64,000 nt of DNA from Mycobacterium sp. (GTDB lineage Bacteria; Actinomycetota; Actinomycetes; Mycobacteriales; Mycobacteriaceae): NCBI GenBank assembly GCA_018401645.1, contig JAGYKK010000012.1, positions 1 through 64,000 of the forward strand. Reading direction: 5' to 3'. This document shows positions 1 to 8,235 of the stretch, piece after piece; the first letter of the stretch is position 1, and every line of letters begins with the position of its first letter. Below the pieces are notes generated by a model. That model was not told the origin of the DNA. It was given only the letters and a program-made list of their open reading frames with translations, and made no database searches. The translations under genes and the position numbers were made by a program.

Positions 1-342
1 CGCGATCAACTCGCCGGACACCAGCTTGGCCGCCCGGTCATCGCCGGCAAGGAGAATCGGCGCCACCGCGATCGATTCGGCGACCGGTCCCGGTACGCAC
101 CAGCGACCCAACCGCTCGCACGCCACGACGATATCCACCGGGTCGGCCCCCAGGCCGTCGTACTCCTCCGGCACTGCCAGTGCGGTCACGCCCAAATCGG
201 CCAGTCTCGTCCAGATCTTGCGTCCCGGTGCGCTGTCCCCATCCGCCCAGGCTCGAACCGCGCCCGGCACATCCGCGGCCCCGAGTGCCGCGTCGATACT
301 GGCCGCGAAATCGCGTTGCTGGGAATCGAGTGCGAATTTCAT
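1..342 (-). CDS. fadE32: Acyl-CoA dehydrogenase FadE32, N-terminal part (cut by window edge)
   Basis: The first 114 codons are present; the gene runs off the left edge. The protein begins MKFALDSQQRDFAASID and has the N-terminal helical acyl-CoA dehydrogenase fold, with the typical 'LAVPEEYDGLGADPVD' segment. The ATG at 342-340 overlaps the stop of the upstream fadE31 by four bases (ATGA), so the two are translationally coupled. In M. tuberculosis, FadE31, FadE32 and FadE33 are KstR2-controlled and are linked to late ring C/D degradation after HIP-CoA formation. The assignment rests on position in the fadD3-fadE31-fadE32 operon and on the N-terminal sequence. Confidence 0.85.
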   Translation of the reverse strand, partial: MKFALDSQQRDFAASIDAALGAADVPGAVRAWADGDSAPGRKIWTRLADLGVTALAVPEEYDGLGADPVDIVVACERLGRWCVPGPVAESIAVAPILLAGDDRAAKLVSGELIA

Positions 343-1484
343 GAGCGCTTCACCCCGGAACTCTCCCTGGGCAGGCCTAACAGTCGCTCGGCGATGATGT
401 TGCGTTGAATCTCGTTGGTGCCCGCGTAGATCGGGCCCCCGAGGGCGAAAAGCAGGCCGTCGTTCCAGGAGTCTCTGAGCTCACCGTCGGCTCCGCGCAA
501 ATCGCAGGCAGTCTGATGGATCGCGACGTCGAGATCCGACCAGAACACTTTCGTCACCGACGCTTCCGCCCCCAACTCGCCTCCCTCGGCGAGCCTGGTG
601 ACGGTTCCGAAGGTGTGTAGTCGATAGGCCTGCGCCTTAATCCACGCGTCGGCGACCTCGTCGGCGAATGCCGAGTCAGGGTTGGCTTTCCACATCTCGA
701 CAAGTCGCTGTGTGGGTGCCGCGAACCGTGCGGGACTGCGCAACGACATTCCGCGTTCGTTGCTCGCCGTGCTCATCGCCGCCCGCCAGCCATCACCGAC
801 GTCACCGATCACATCTGTGTCGGCGACGAACACATCGTCCAGAAAGATTTCCCCGAACCCGGTTTCGCCACCGAGCTGTTGTATCGGCCGGACCGTCACC
901 CCGTCGGTGTGCAGGTCGAACATTAAGTAGGTGAGGCCCTGGTGACGCTGTGCTGCGGGGTCGGAACGGAACAGGCCGAATCCCCGCTCCCCGAACGGGG
1001 CCCGGCTACTCCAGATCTTCTGGCCGTTGAGCAGCCACCCGCCGTCGGTCCTTGTCGCGGTGGACCGCAGTGATGCAAGGTCGCTGCCCGATTCCGGCTC
1101 TGACCACGCCTGCGCCCAAATCTCTTCGCCGGTAGCCATTTTCGGCAGGATGCGGTCCAGTTGCTCGGAGGTTCCGTGGGAGAATAGTGTCGGGGCGAGC
1201 ATCGAGGTTCCGTTGGCGCTGGCGCGACCGGGGGCGCCGGCGCGGAAGTACTCTTCCTCGAACACCACCCACTGCAGCAGGGTGGCATCGCGTCCGCCGT
1301 ACTTCTGCGGCCAGGTGATCACGGACAGTCCGGCATCGAACAGCACTCTGTCCCAGTGCCGGTGCTGGGCGAAGCCGTCGGCGGTGTCGTAGGACGCGGT
1401 CGGGAACGCGGCGGTGTTGCGGTCCAGGAAGGTCCGCACCTCGTCTCGAAATGCGCAGGTCTCTTCGTCGTATTGCAGATCCAT
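339..1484 (-). CDS. fadE31: Acyl-CoA dehydrogenase FadE31
   Basis: A 381-residue acyl-CoA dehydrogenase with the family features in order: an N-terminal helical domain, 'WAQAWSEPESGSDLASL' at the FAD/substrate site, 'NGQKIWSS', and the C-terminal 'GGPIYAGTNEIQRNIIAERLLGLPRE' region, which is the usual FAD-contacting end (quoted here only as a landmark near residues 347-372). It acts on a ring C/D cholesterol intermediate in the KstR2 regulon. I chose the ATG at 1484-1482 over a TTG one codon upstream because it overlaps the fadD3 stop in a TGATG junction. It is the middle gene of fadD3-fadE31-fadE32. Confidence 0.93.
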   Translation of the reverse strand: MDLQYDEETCAFRDEVRTFLDRNTAAFPTASYDTADGFAQHRHWDRVLFDAGLSVITWPQKYGGRDATLLQWVVFEEEYFRAGAPGRASANGTSMLAPTLFSHGTSEQLDRILPKMATGEEIWAQAWSEPESGSDLASLRSTATRTDGGWLLNGQKIWSSRAPFGERGFGLFRSDPAAQRHQGLTYLMFDLHTDGVTVRPIQQLGGETGFGEIFLDDVFVADTDVIGDVGDGWRAAMSTASNERGMSLRSPARFAAPTQRLVEMWKANPDSAFADEVADAWIKAQAYRLHTFGTVTRLAEGGELGAEASVTKVFWSDLDVAIHQTACDLRGADGELRDSWNDGLLFALGGPIYAGTNEIQRNIIAERLLGLPRESSGVKRS

Positions 1485-3046
1485 CAATCCATCTTTCGAA
1501 GTGTCGGTTTGACGACTTTCCCACCGGCATTGCGCGGCAGTGCGTCGGTGAAGATCACCGATCGGGGTGCTTTGAAATTCGCCAGATGCTCTCGGCTATA
1601 GGCGATCACGGTTTCCTCGTCAATCGTGGCATTCGGTCGTGCAACGATGAAGGCTCGGCCCACCTCGCCAAGGCGATCGTCGGAAACCCCGATGACCGCC
1701 ACGTCGGCGACCCCCTCCAGGCGGGCCAGGGTCTGTTCCACCTCGGCGGGGTAGACGTTGAATCCACCGCAGATGTACATGTCCTTCAGTCGGTCGGTGA
1801 TCCGGAGGTTGCCGGCCTCGTCGACGGTTCCGATGTCGCCGGTGTGCAGCCAGCCTTCGGCGTCGATGGCCGCGGCGGTGGCTTGCGGATCGTCGAGGTA
1901 GCCGAGCATGACGTTGGGCCCCCGTAACAGCACTTCGCCGCCGCCGGTGTCGTCGGCAGGGGTATCGATACGAAGCTCGAAATCGGCGATCGGTCGCCCA
2001 CAGGTATTGGCCACCGTGGCTGGGTCGTCGTCGGCCCGACACATGGTGCCGAACCCGGTCGCCTCAGTCAGCCCATAGGCAGTCAGCACGATGTCGAAGT
2101 CGAGTTCGTCTTGCATCCGTTCGATGAGAACGACGGGGACGGTCGCTGCGCCGGTCACGGCGAAGCGAAGCGAACTGAGGTCGAAGTCGCCGCGGGACGG
2201 GTGGTCGAGCAGCGTCTGGTAGATCGTCGGGGGCCCGGGCAGCACGGTGATCCTCTGCTCCTGCACCGTCCGCAGGGCCCGCTCCGGGTCGAAGGTGAGT
2301 TGCGGGATCAGTGTGGCACCGGTCTGCAGGCAGGCAAGGATCCCGGCCTTGTATCCGAAATTGTGGAAGAACGGGTTGATGCACAGGTAGCGATCGGCAC
2401 TGCTCACCTGGCCGCAGGCCGCCCACGCAGCCGGAGCCGAGAGCGATTGCCGGTGCGAACACAGGACACCCTTGCTTCGGCCGGTGGTCCCGGAGGTGAA
2501 CAGGATGTCGGCGACGTCGTCGGGGCGTACGGCGGCGGCACGGGCATCCACCTGCGACAGCGGTGCCCGTGGACCGGCCATGAACTCGTCCCAGGTTCCG
2601 TCCACGGCATCTTCTTCTGTTTCGACGGGCACTCGCACGATGTGTCGCAGCGCGGGCAGGGCGTCGCGGTCGAGGTCTGCGATTCGGTCAGCGCCCAGGA
2701 AGCGGCCCGTTGCGATCAGTAGTGGGGCTTTGGTGCGGGCCAGGATATCGCTGGCCTCACCTGCGGTGTATCGGGTGTTCAGTGGGACCAGCACTGCGCC
2801 GGCGTAATGGATCGCCAGACAGGCGACAACCCAGTGCCAGGTATTCGGGCACCAGATCGCAACCCGATCACCGGGTGAGATACCGAGTCCGGTGATGGCC
2901 GCGGCGGTTCCGCGGACCTCCTCGCGCAGTTCGGCGAAAGTGAAGGTGCGCTCGTCGGTGACGACTGCGTCGTGGTCGGCGAAGGTCTGTGCCATCCGGT
3001 CGAGAACCGCCGGTGTGGTGAGCAGTTGCCCGTTGGCGACGGTCAT
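1484..3046 (-). CDS. fadD3: HIP-CoA synthetase FadD3
   Basis: A 520-residue ANL-superfamily acyl-CoA synthetase. In M. tuberculosis FadD3 ligates CoA to HIP, the C/D-ring propionate left after ring A/B removal, and so starts ring C/D degradation. The AMP-binding P-loop LFTSGTTGRSKGV lies at about residues 182-194. 'YGLTEATG' and 'GDIGTVD' follow, and the C-terminal lysine motif 'NAGGKVVKP' is present. The ATG at 3046 is chosen because AGGAG lies just upstream on the minus strand; the longer open frame to 3076 would run into the KstR2 operator. It is the first gene of the fadD3-fadE31-fadE32 operon and divergent from fadE30. Confidence 0.95.
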   Translation of the reverse strand: MTVANGQLLTTPAVLDRMAQTFADHDAVVTDERTFTFAELREEVRGTAAAITGLGISPGDRVAIWCPNTWHWVVACLAIHYAGAVLVPLNTRYTAGEASDILARTKAPLLIATGRFLGADRIADLDRDALPALRHIVRVPVETEEDAVDGTWDEFMAGPRAPLSQVDARAAAVRPDDVADILFTSGTTGRSKGVLCSHRQSLSAPAAWAACGQVSSADRYLCINPFFHNFGYKAGILACLQTGATLIPQLTFDPERALRTVQEQRITVLPGPPTIYQTLLDHPSRGDFDLSSLRFAVTGAATVPVVLIERMQDELDFDIVLTAYGLTEATGFGTMCRADDDPATVANTCGRPIADFELRIDTPADDTGGGEVLLRGPNVMLGYLDDPQATAAAIDAEGWLHTGDIGTVDEAGNLRITDRLKDMYICGGFNVYPAEVEQTLARLEGVADVAVIGVSDDRLGEVGRAFIVARPNATIDEETVIAYSREHLANFKAPRSVIFTDALPRNAGGKVVKPTLRKMD

Positions 3047-3071
3047 CGCTGCTCCTAAGGGTCTCCAGACA

Positions 3072-3085
3072 AGCAAGTGCTTGGT
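3072..3085. promoter_or_regulatory. KstR2 operator between fadD3 and fadE30
   Basis: AGCAAGTGCTTGGT matches the published KstR2 consensus AnCAAGnnCTTGnT at every fixed base. It lies between the divergent fadD3 (start 3046) and fadE30 (start 3102/3105). The kstR2 gene itself is 2 kb downstream. TAGCCT at 3090-3095 followed by six bases and GTG would suit a leaderless fadE30 promoter immediately beside the operator. Confidence 0.9.
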
Positions 3086-3101
3086 AGGTTAGCCTACAGG
3101 T

Positions 3102-4254
3102 GTGATGACGGTCGAGGAGTTCCGGACGGAGGTCCGCCAGTGGCTGGCCGCCAACCTGGTCGGTGAGTATGCCGCGCTCAGAGGCCTAGGTGGCCCGGGC
3201 CGCGAGCACGAGGCGTTCCGAGGAACGGCTGGCGTGGAACCGACGTCTGGCCGCCGCCCGGTCTGACCTGTCCCGGGCTGGCCGGAGGAGCACGGCGGAA
3301 CGGGGGCTTTCGGTGGCCCACCGCGTTGCCTTCTACGAGGAATACGCCAAAGCTGACGCCCCGGACAAGGTCAACCACCTCGGCGAGGAACTGGTCGGGC
3401 CGACCCTGATCGACTACGGAACGCCGGCCCAGCAGCAGCGCTTCCTGCCCGCGATTCGCGACGTCACCGAATTGTGGTCGCAGGGTTACTCCGAACCCGG
3501 TGCCGGCAGCGATCTGGCCAACGTCGCCACCTCCGCCGTTCTCGACGGCGAGCACTGGGTGATCAATGGCCAGAAGGTGTGGACGTCGCTGGCGCACTGG
3601 TCGCAGTGGTGCTTCGTGCTGGCCCGTTCGGAAAAGGGTTCCAAGCGTCACGCGGGTTTGGCGTATCTGTTGGTACCGCTCGACCAGCCGGGTATTGAGA
3701 TCCGGCCTATCGTGCAGCTGACCGGGGACTCGGAGTTCAACGAGGTGTTCTTCACCGATGCCCGCACCGATGCGGATCTCGTGGTGGGCGCTCCGGGGGA
3801 TGGTTGGCGGGTGGCGATGGGCACACTGATGTACGAGCGCGGAGTCTCGACCCTTGGCCAACAGATTCGTTACAGCCGTGAGCTTTCCGGTCTTGTCGAA
3901 CTGGCCAAGAACACCGACGCCATCGACGATCCGTGGATCCGGGAGCGGCTTACCAGGGCTTGGGCCGGGTTGCAGACCATGCGGTCATTCGCTTTGGCGA
4001 CCATGGACGACGAACAGCCGGGTCAGGACAATGTTTCGAAGTTGTTGTGGGCGACCTGGCATCGAGACCTCGGCGAATTAGCTTTTGCCATACAGGGCAA
4101 AGCCGGACTTATTCTGCAGGACAACGAATTCGACGAATGGCAGCGACTGCTCCTGTTCTCCCGGGCCGACACCATCTACGGCGGGTCCAACGAGATTCAG
4201 CGCAACGTCATCGCCGAGCGAGTACTCGGCCTTCCTCGGGAGGCGCGAGGCTAG
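3102..4254 (+). pseudogene. fadE30: Acyl-CoA dehydrogenase FadE30, reading frame broken near the 5' end
   Basis: FadE30 is the KstR2-controlled dehydrogenase of HIP-CoA-type intermediates. Translation from GTG 3102 or ATG 3105 gives 'MTVEEFRTEVRQWLAANLVG', a proper FadE30 N-terminus, but terminates early. The conserved protein resumes in other frames if four single bases are removed: C at about 3219, C at 3259, C at 3272 and A at 3300. That restores 'EHEAFEERLAWNRRLAAA', 'GLTCPGWPEEHGG' and 'RGLSVAHRVAFYEEY'. From 3301 to the stop the protein is intact, including 'SEPGAGSDLANV', 'NGQKVWTS' and 'GGSNEIQRNVIAERVLG'. Four indels in 82 bases with no other decay looks like sequence error, but real inactivation is not excluded. 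Confidence 0.85.
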
Positions 4255-5045
4255 TGGTGTCCTTGGCGGCCGTGCCCACTGAGATCGGAGGCCACGGCCT
4301 GCTCGCCGGCAAGGTGGTCGTGGTCACTGCGGCCGCCGGTACCGGGATCGGCTCGGCCACCGCGCGACGGGCGCTGACTGAGGGAGCTGATGTGATGATC
4401 TCCGATCATCACGAACGCCGACTCGGCGAGACCCGCGATGAATTGGCGGCGTTAGGGCTCGGACGGGTGGAGGCCGTGGTGTGCGACGTCACCTCCACCG
4501 CACAGGTGGATGCGTTGGTCTCCTCGACCACCGCCAGGTTCGGTCGCCTCGACGTGCTGGTCAACAACGCCGGACTCGGTGGGCAGACCCCGGTCGTCGA
4601 CATGACCGACGAGGACTGGGACCGCGTTCTCAACGTCACACTGACCTCCGTGATGCGGTCGACGCGCGCCACGCTGGGCTACTTCCGAGACGCCGGTCAC
4701 GGTGGTGCCATCGTGAACAACGCCAGCGTCCTGGGTTGGCGGGCCCAGCATTCACAGTCCCATTACGCGGCTGCGAAAGCCGGGGTGATGGCATTGACCC
4801 GTTGTAGCGCAATAGAGGCCGTCGAGTTCGGTGTACGAATCAATGCCGTGTCACCGAGTATCGCTCGTCACAAATTTCTCGAGAAAACCAGTTCGACCGA
4901 GCTGCTGGATCGGCTCTCCGAGGGGGAGGCCTTCGGCCGGGCTGCTGAGCCGTGGGAGATCGCTGCGACCATTGCATTCCTGGCCAGCGACTACTCCAGT
5001 TACCTGACCGGCGAAGTGATTTCGGTGTCGAGCCAGCATCCATGA
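4254..5045 (+). CDS. ipdF: Short-chain dehydrogenase IpdF (5-hydroxy-HIP-CoA oxidation)
   Basis: A classical SDR of about 263 residues, with the NAD-binding glycine motif in 'VVTAAAGTGIGSATA', 'NNAG' and the catalytic YAAAK. By gene order it is the ortholog of Rv3559c/IpdF, which oxidises the 5-hydroxyl of HIP or HIP-CoA to the ketone before ring cleavage. The start is GTG 4254, overlapping the TAG of fadE30 by one base; GTG 4257 is an equal alternative. Its 3' end overlaps kstR2 by four bases. M. tuberculosis has PPE64 between these two genes and this genome does not. Confidence 0.88.
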   Translation: MVSLAAVPTEIGGHGLLAGKVVVVTAAAGTGIGSATARRALTEGADVMISDHHERRLGETRDELAALGLGRVEAVVCDVTSTAQVDALVSSTTARFGRLDVLVNNAGLGGQTPVVDMTDEDWDRVLNVTLTSVMRSTRATLGYFRDAGHGGAIVNNASVLGWRAQHSQSHYAAAKAGVMALTRCSAIEAVEFGVRINAVSPSIARHKFLEKTSSTELLDRLSEGEAFGRAAEPWEIAATIAFLASDYSSYLTGEVISVSSQHP

Positions 5046-5647
5046 CCACCGGTATCCCGAGCATACCTCCGGCCACTCGTCGAGAGGAGCTTCTTGAGCT
5101 CGCCGCGGCGATGTTCGCCGAAAGGGGACTGCGGGCAACCACCGTCCGCGATATCGCCGACGCGGCAGGGATTTTGTCCGGAAGTCTCTACCACCACTTC
5201 TCCTCCAAGGAGGAGATGGTCGACGAGGTGCTTCGAAGTTTTCTGGACTGGCTCTTCGAGCGCTACCAACACATCATCGATACCGAGCCGAACCCTCTTG
5301 CCCGGCTCACGGGTCTGTTCATGGCTTCCTTCGATGCGATCGAGCATCATCATGCCGAGGTCGTCATCTATCAGGACGAGGCGAAGCGACTCTCGACGCA
5401 GCCGAGATTCGGCTATGTAGATGAACTCAACAAGCGCCAGCGAAAAATGTGGGTGGACGTCATCAACGAGGGAATAGCCCAGGGCTACTTTCAGGCCGAC
5501 ATCGACGTCGATCTGGTGTACCGGTTCATTCGTGACACCACCTGGGTGTCGGTGCGCTGGTATCAACCCGGCGGGCCACTGACCGCTGAGCAGGTTGGCC
5601 GACAGTACCTCGCCGTCGTCCTCGGTGGCATCGTCGTCGCCAACTGA
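5042..5647 (+). CDS. kstR2: TetR-family repressor KstR2
   Basis: A 201-residue TetR regulator. The N-terminal helix-turn-helix spans about residues 34-53 (TVRDIADAAGILSGSLYHHF), followed by an all-helical ligand domain. KstR2 represses the ring C/D genes and is released by HIP-CoA, the FadD3 product. The ATG overlaps the ipdF stop (ATGA), so it is co-transcribed with fadE30-ipdF from the operator at 3072 and is probably autoregulated. Two matching operators are in this window, at 3072 and 11731. Confidence 0.95.
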   Translation: MTTGIPSIPPATRREELLELAAAMFAERGLRATTVRDIADAAGILSGSLYHHFSSKEEMVDEVLRSFLDWLFERYQHIIDTEPNPLARLTGLFMASFDAIEHHHAEVVIYQDEAKRLSTQPRFGYVDELNKRQRKMWVDVINEGIAQGYFQADIDVDLVYRFIRDTTWVSVRWYQPGGPLTAEQVGRQYLAVVLGGIVVAN

Positions 5648-5668
5648 TAATCGACTAGGGAGAATTCC

Positions 5669-6826
5669 ATGGCCTCCACTTCGACGGCGTACGTCATCGA
5701 CGCCATTCGCACACCGGTCGGTAAACGCAACGGCTCACTTGCCGGGATCCACCCGATCGACCTGGGAGTGCACGCGTTTCGCGGCATCTTCGAGCGCAAT
5801 GATGTCGACCCGGCCGCGGTGGACGATGCCATCGTCGGATGCGTCGATGCGATCGGAGGTCAGGCCGGGAACATCGGCCGCCTCACCTGGTTGGCCGCCG
5901 GCTACCCCGAAGAAGTTCCCGGCGTCACGGTTGACCGCCAGTGTGGCTCCAGTCAGCAGGCAATTTCCTTTGGGGCACAGGCCATCATGTCCGGTACCGC
6001 CGATTTGATCCTGGCCGGCGGAATGCAGAATATGAGCCAGATCCCGATCTCGTCAGCGATGATCGTCGGAGCCCAGTTCGGTTTCACGTCGCCGACCAAC
6101 GAGTCGAAATTCTGGCAGCAGCGCTACGGCGATGAGGAGATTTCGCAGTTCCGGGGCGCGGAGCTGATCGCGGAGCGCTGGGACATCTCCCGCGATGACA
6201 TGGAGCGTTTCGCCCTGGCCAGTCACCAACGGGCGTTCGCGGCGATCCATGGCGGCCATTTCGGCAACGAGATCATCGCCGTCGACGGATTCGCGGTCGA
6301 CGAAACACCGCGGGAGACCACTCTGGAGAAGATGGCCGGACTTCCCACCCTGACCGAGGGCGGGCGGATGACGGCAGCGGTGGCCAGTCAAATCTGTGAC
6401 GGTGCCAGTGCAGTGCTTCTCGCCTCCGAGAGTGCGGTCAAGGATCACAAACTGACTCCGCGGGCGCGCATTCATCATTTCAGCTGCCGAGGGGCTGATC
6501 CGGTGCTGATGCTTACCGGCCCCATCCCGGCCACCCGTTACGCGCTGGAGAAGACCGGGCTGTCCATTTCCGACATTGATGTCGTGGAGATCAATGAGGC
6601 CTTCGCACCGGTTGTGCTCGCCTGGATCAAGGATATCAAGGCCGATCCGGCGAAGGTGAATCGCAACGGCGGTGCGATCGCACTCGGTCACCCACTGGGT
6701 GCCACCGGAGCCAAGTTGTTCGCCACCATGCTGTGCGAACTCGAACGGACCGGCGGCCGGTACGGACTGCAGACGATGTGTGAGGGTGGCGGCACGGCGA
6801 ACGTGACGATCATTGAGCGTCTCTGA
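5669..6826 (+). CDS. fadA6: Thiolase FadA6
   Basis: A 385-residue thiolase with the full catalytic set: nucleophilic Cys92 in RQCGSSQQ, His341 in GHPLGATGA and Cys371 in CEGGGTAN. FadA6 is the KstR2-regulon thiolase that acts on the linear CoA ester made after rings C and D open. It starts 21 bases after kstR2 with a good ribosome site (AGGGAG at 5657-5662). It is last in the fadE30-ipdF-kstR2-fadA6 run. In M. tuberculosis Rv3555c and fdxB (Rv3554) come next; here a hydrolase gene replaces them. Confidence 0.93.
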   Translation: MASTSTAYVIDAIRTPVGKRNGSLAGIHPIDLGVHAFRGIFERNDVDPAAVDDAIVGCVDAIGGQAGNIGRLTWLAAGYPEEVPGVTVDRQCGSSQQAISFGAQAIMSGTADLILAGGMQNMSQIPISSAMIVGAQFGFTSPTNESKFWQQRYGDEEISQFRGAELIAERWDISRDDMERFALASHQRAFAAIHGGHFGNEIIAVDGFAVDETPRETTLEKMAGLPTLTEGGRMTAAVASQICDGASAVLLASESAVKDHKLTPRARIHHFSCRGADPVLMLTGPIPATRYALEKTGLSISDIDVVEINEAFAPVVLAWIKDIKADPAKVNRNGGAIALGHPLGATGAKLFATMLCELERTGGRYGLQTMCEGGGTANVTIIERL

Positions 6827-6873
6827 TCAACTTCGACCGTCAACAGTCCGCAGCCGTGCCAGGACGCGTAAGC

Positions 6874-8235
6874 ATGAGGCTTGTCATCGCATCCCTGGCC
6901 CGATTCATGGTGCTCGCCTTGGCGACGGGTTTGAGTGCGGTCGTCACGGCCGTCAGTGGCCCCGTCACCGCAGCGGTCACCCTCACTGCGACGGCATTGA
7001 TAGTGCCCGGTACTGCAGTGCCGAACCCGGCAGCAGTACCCGGCTACATGGACAACGCCGTCGGGTACTACATCAGCCCGACGACGGCATCGTGCGCGAT
7101 CGTGTGCACGCCCGAACCGGTGCCCTATCTTGCCCAGTTCTGGCCGTTCCCATGGGAGGGCTGGGGCGGACTCAGTGGCGCCAAACTTGATGAGTCGGTG
7201 GCCAGTGGCGTCGCCCAACTGACCAGCGACCTCGTCGGCGACGACAACCCGGGTCCGGATAGCCCGGTCGTGATATTCGGTTACTCCCAGGGCGCCACGG
7301 TGGCCGGCATTGTCAAGTTTCAGTTGAGCAGGCTGCCCTCGCGGGATCAGGCCAATATCAACTTTGTTCTGATCGGCAGCCCCAACCGCCCCAATGGCGG
7401 ACTCTTCGAACGTCTGGCGATGTTCGGCACCGTGCCAATCCTGGACGCGACGTTCGGTCTGCCGACTCCGACCAACACCGAGATGTCGACCGTCGACATC
7501 GCCTTCGAGTACGACGGTGTCGCCGACTTCCCGCTCTATCCGATCAACCTTCTCGCGGTCCTGAACGCCACCGCCGGATTCTGGTACACCCATGGCAGTT
7601 ATCTGGCTCCGGATGGCCGAAATCCCGATCAACTACCGAACGGACTGACCCCCGCTGAACTGGCTGAGGCGATCGCCGACCCGGCCAACCGGCAGCGCAC
7701 CGCCGGCAGTGATACCACCTACGTACTTATTCCGACACCGAATCTGCCGCTACTGCAACCGCTTCGGGAATTCGGTGCTTTCACCGGTACCGAATTCCTA
7801 ACCGATCCGTTGATCGCCCTGATCCAACCGGCGCTACGCGTCCTCATTGAGACCGGCTATGACCGATCGCTGCCCTATGGCCAACCGGCACCGTTCCGGC
7901 TCATCCCCCGGGTGAATCCGATCACCCTTACCGTCGATCTCGTCAACGCGATCGGCCAGGGAATTCAGGACGCCGCCGGCGGTACCGGTGCGCCGATTCC
8001 GCCCGCAACGGCTGCAATTGACGTGCCGAGGGCCACCGTCTCTGATCCGGCCCGCCGGGTGACCGCCAGATCCGCGCGGAAGCGTCCGGCGCCGCCGGCT
8101 CCGTCACCGCCACCGTCCGCACTCGCCTCGATCGGCACGCAAGAACCCGGTTCCGCGCAGCGGCCCACACAACGCCCCGCCCGTAAGACCTCCGGCCGGG
8201 CCTCGCGTCAGTCAATCAGCGACGAAGCCGCCTGA
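6874..8235 (+). CDS. Secreted or anchored PE-PPE-domain alpha/beta hydrolase
   Basis: A 453-residue protein. Residues 1-45 are a hydrophobic, Ala/Val-rich export signal or membrane anchor. The body is a PE-PPE C-terminal-type serine hydrolase (Pfam PE-PPE family, esterase/cutinase-like), with the nucleophile in FGYSQGA at Ser138. The last roughly 80 residues are rich in Pro and Arg and probably disordered. There is no PE or PPE N-terminal domain. ATG 6874 is favoured over GTG 6856 because AGGA precedes it and it begins right at the signal. It lies 47 bases after fadA6 and its end overlaps convergent ipdC by 28 bases. Its substrate is unknown; an ester or lipid of the envelope is a guess from the family. 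Confidence 0.8.
   Translation: MRLVIASLARFMVLALATGLSAVVTAVSGPVTAAVTLTATALIVPGTAVPNPAAVPGYMDNAVGYYISPTTASCAIVCTPEPVPYLAQFWPFPWEGWGGLSGAKLDESVASGVAQLTSDLVGDDNPGPDSPVVIFGYSQGATVAGIVKFQLSRLPSRDQANINFVLIGSPNRPNGGLFERLAMFGTVPILDATFGLPTPTNTEMSTVDIAFEYDGVADFPLYPINLLAVLNATAGFWYTHGSYLAPDGRNPDQLPNGLTPAELAEAIADPANRQRTAGSDTTYVLIPTPNLPLLQPLREFGAFTGTEFLTDPLIALIQPALRVLIETGYDRSLPYGQPAPFRLIPRVNPITLTVDLVNAIGQGIQDAAGGTGAPIPPATAAIDVPRATVSDPARRVTARSARKRPAPPAPSPPPSALASIGTQEPGSAQRPTQRPARKTSGRASRQSISDEAA

Noticed and set aside
1451-1927. Plus-strand open frame opposite fadD3
   Set aside because: Shadow of the fadD3 C-terminal region; no independent support.
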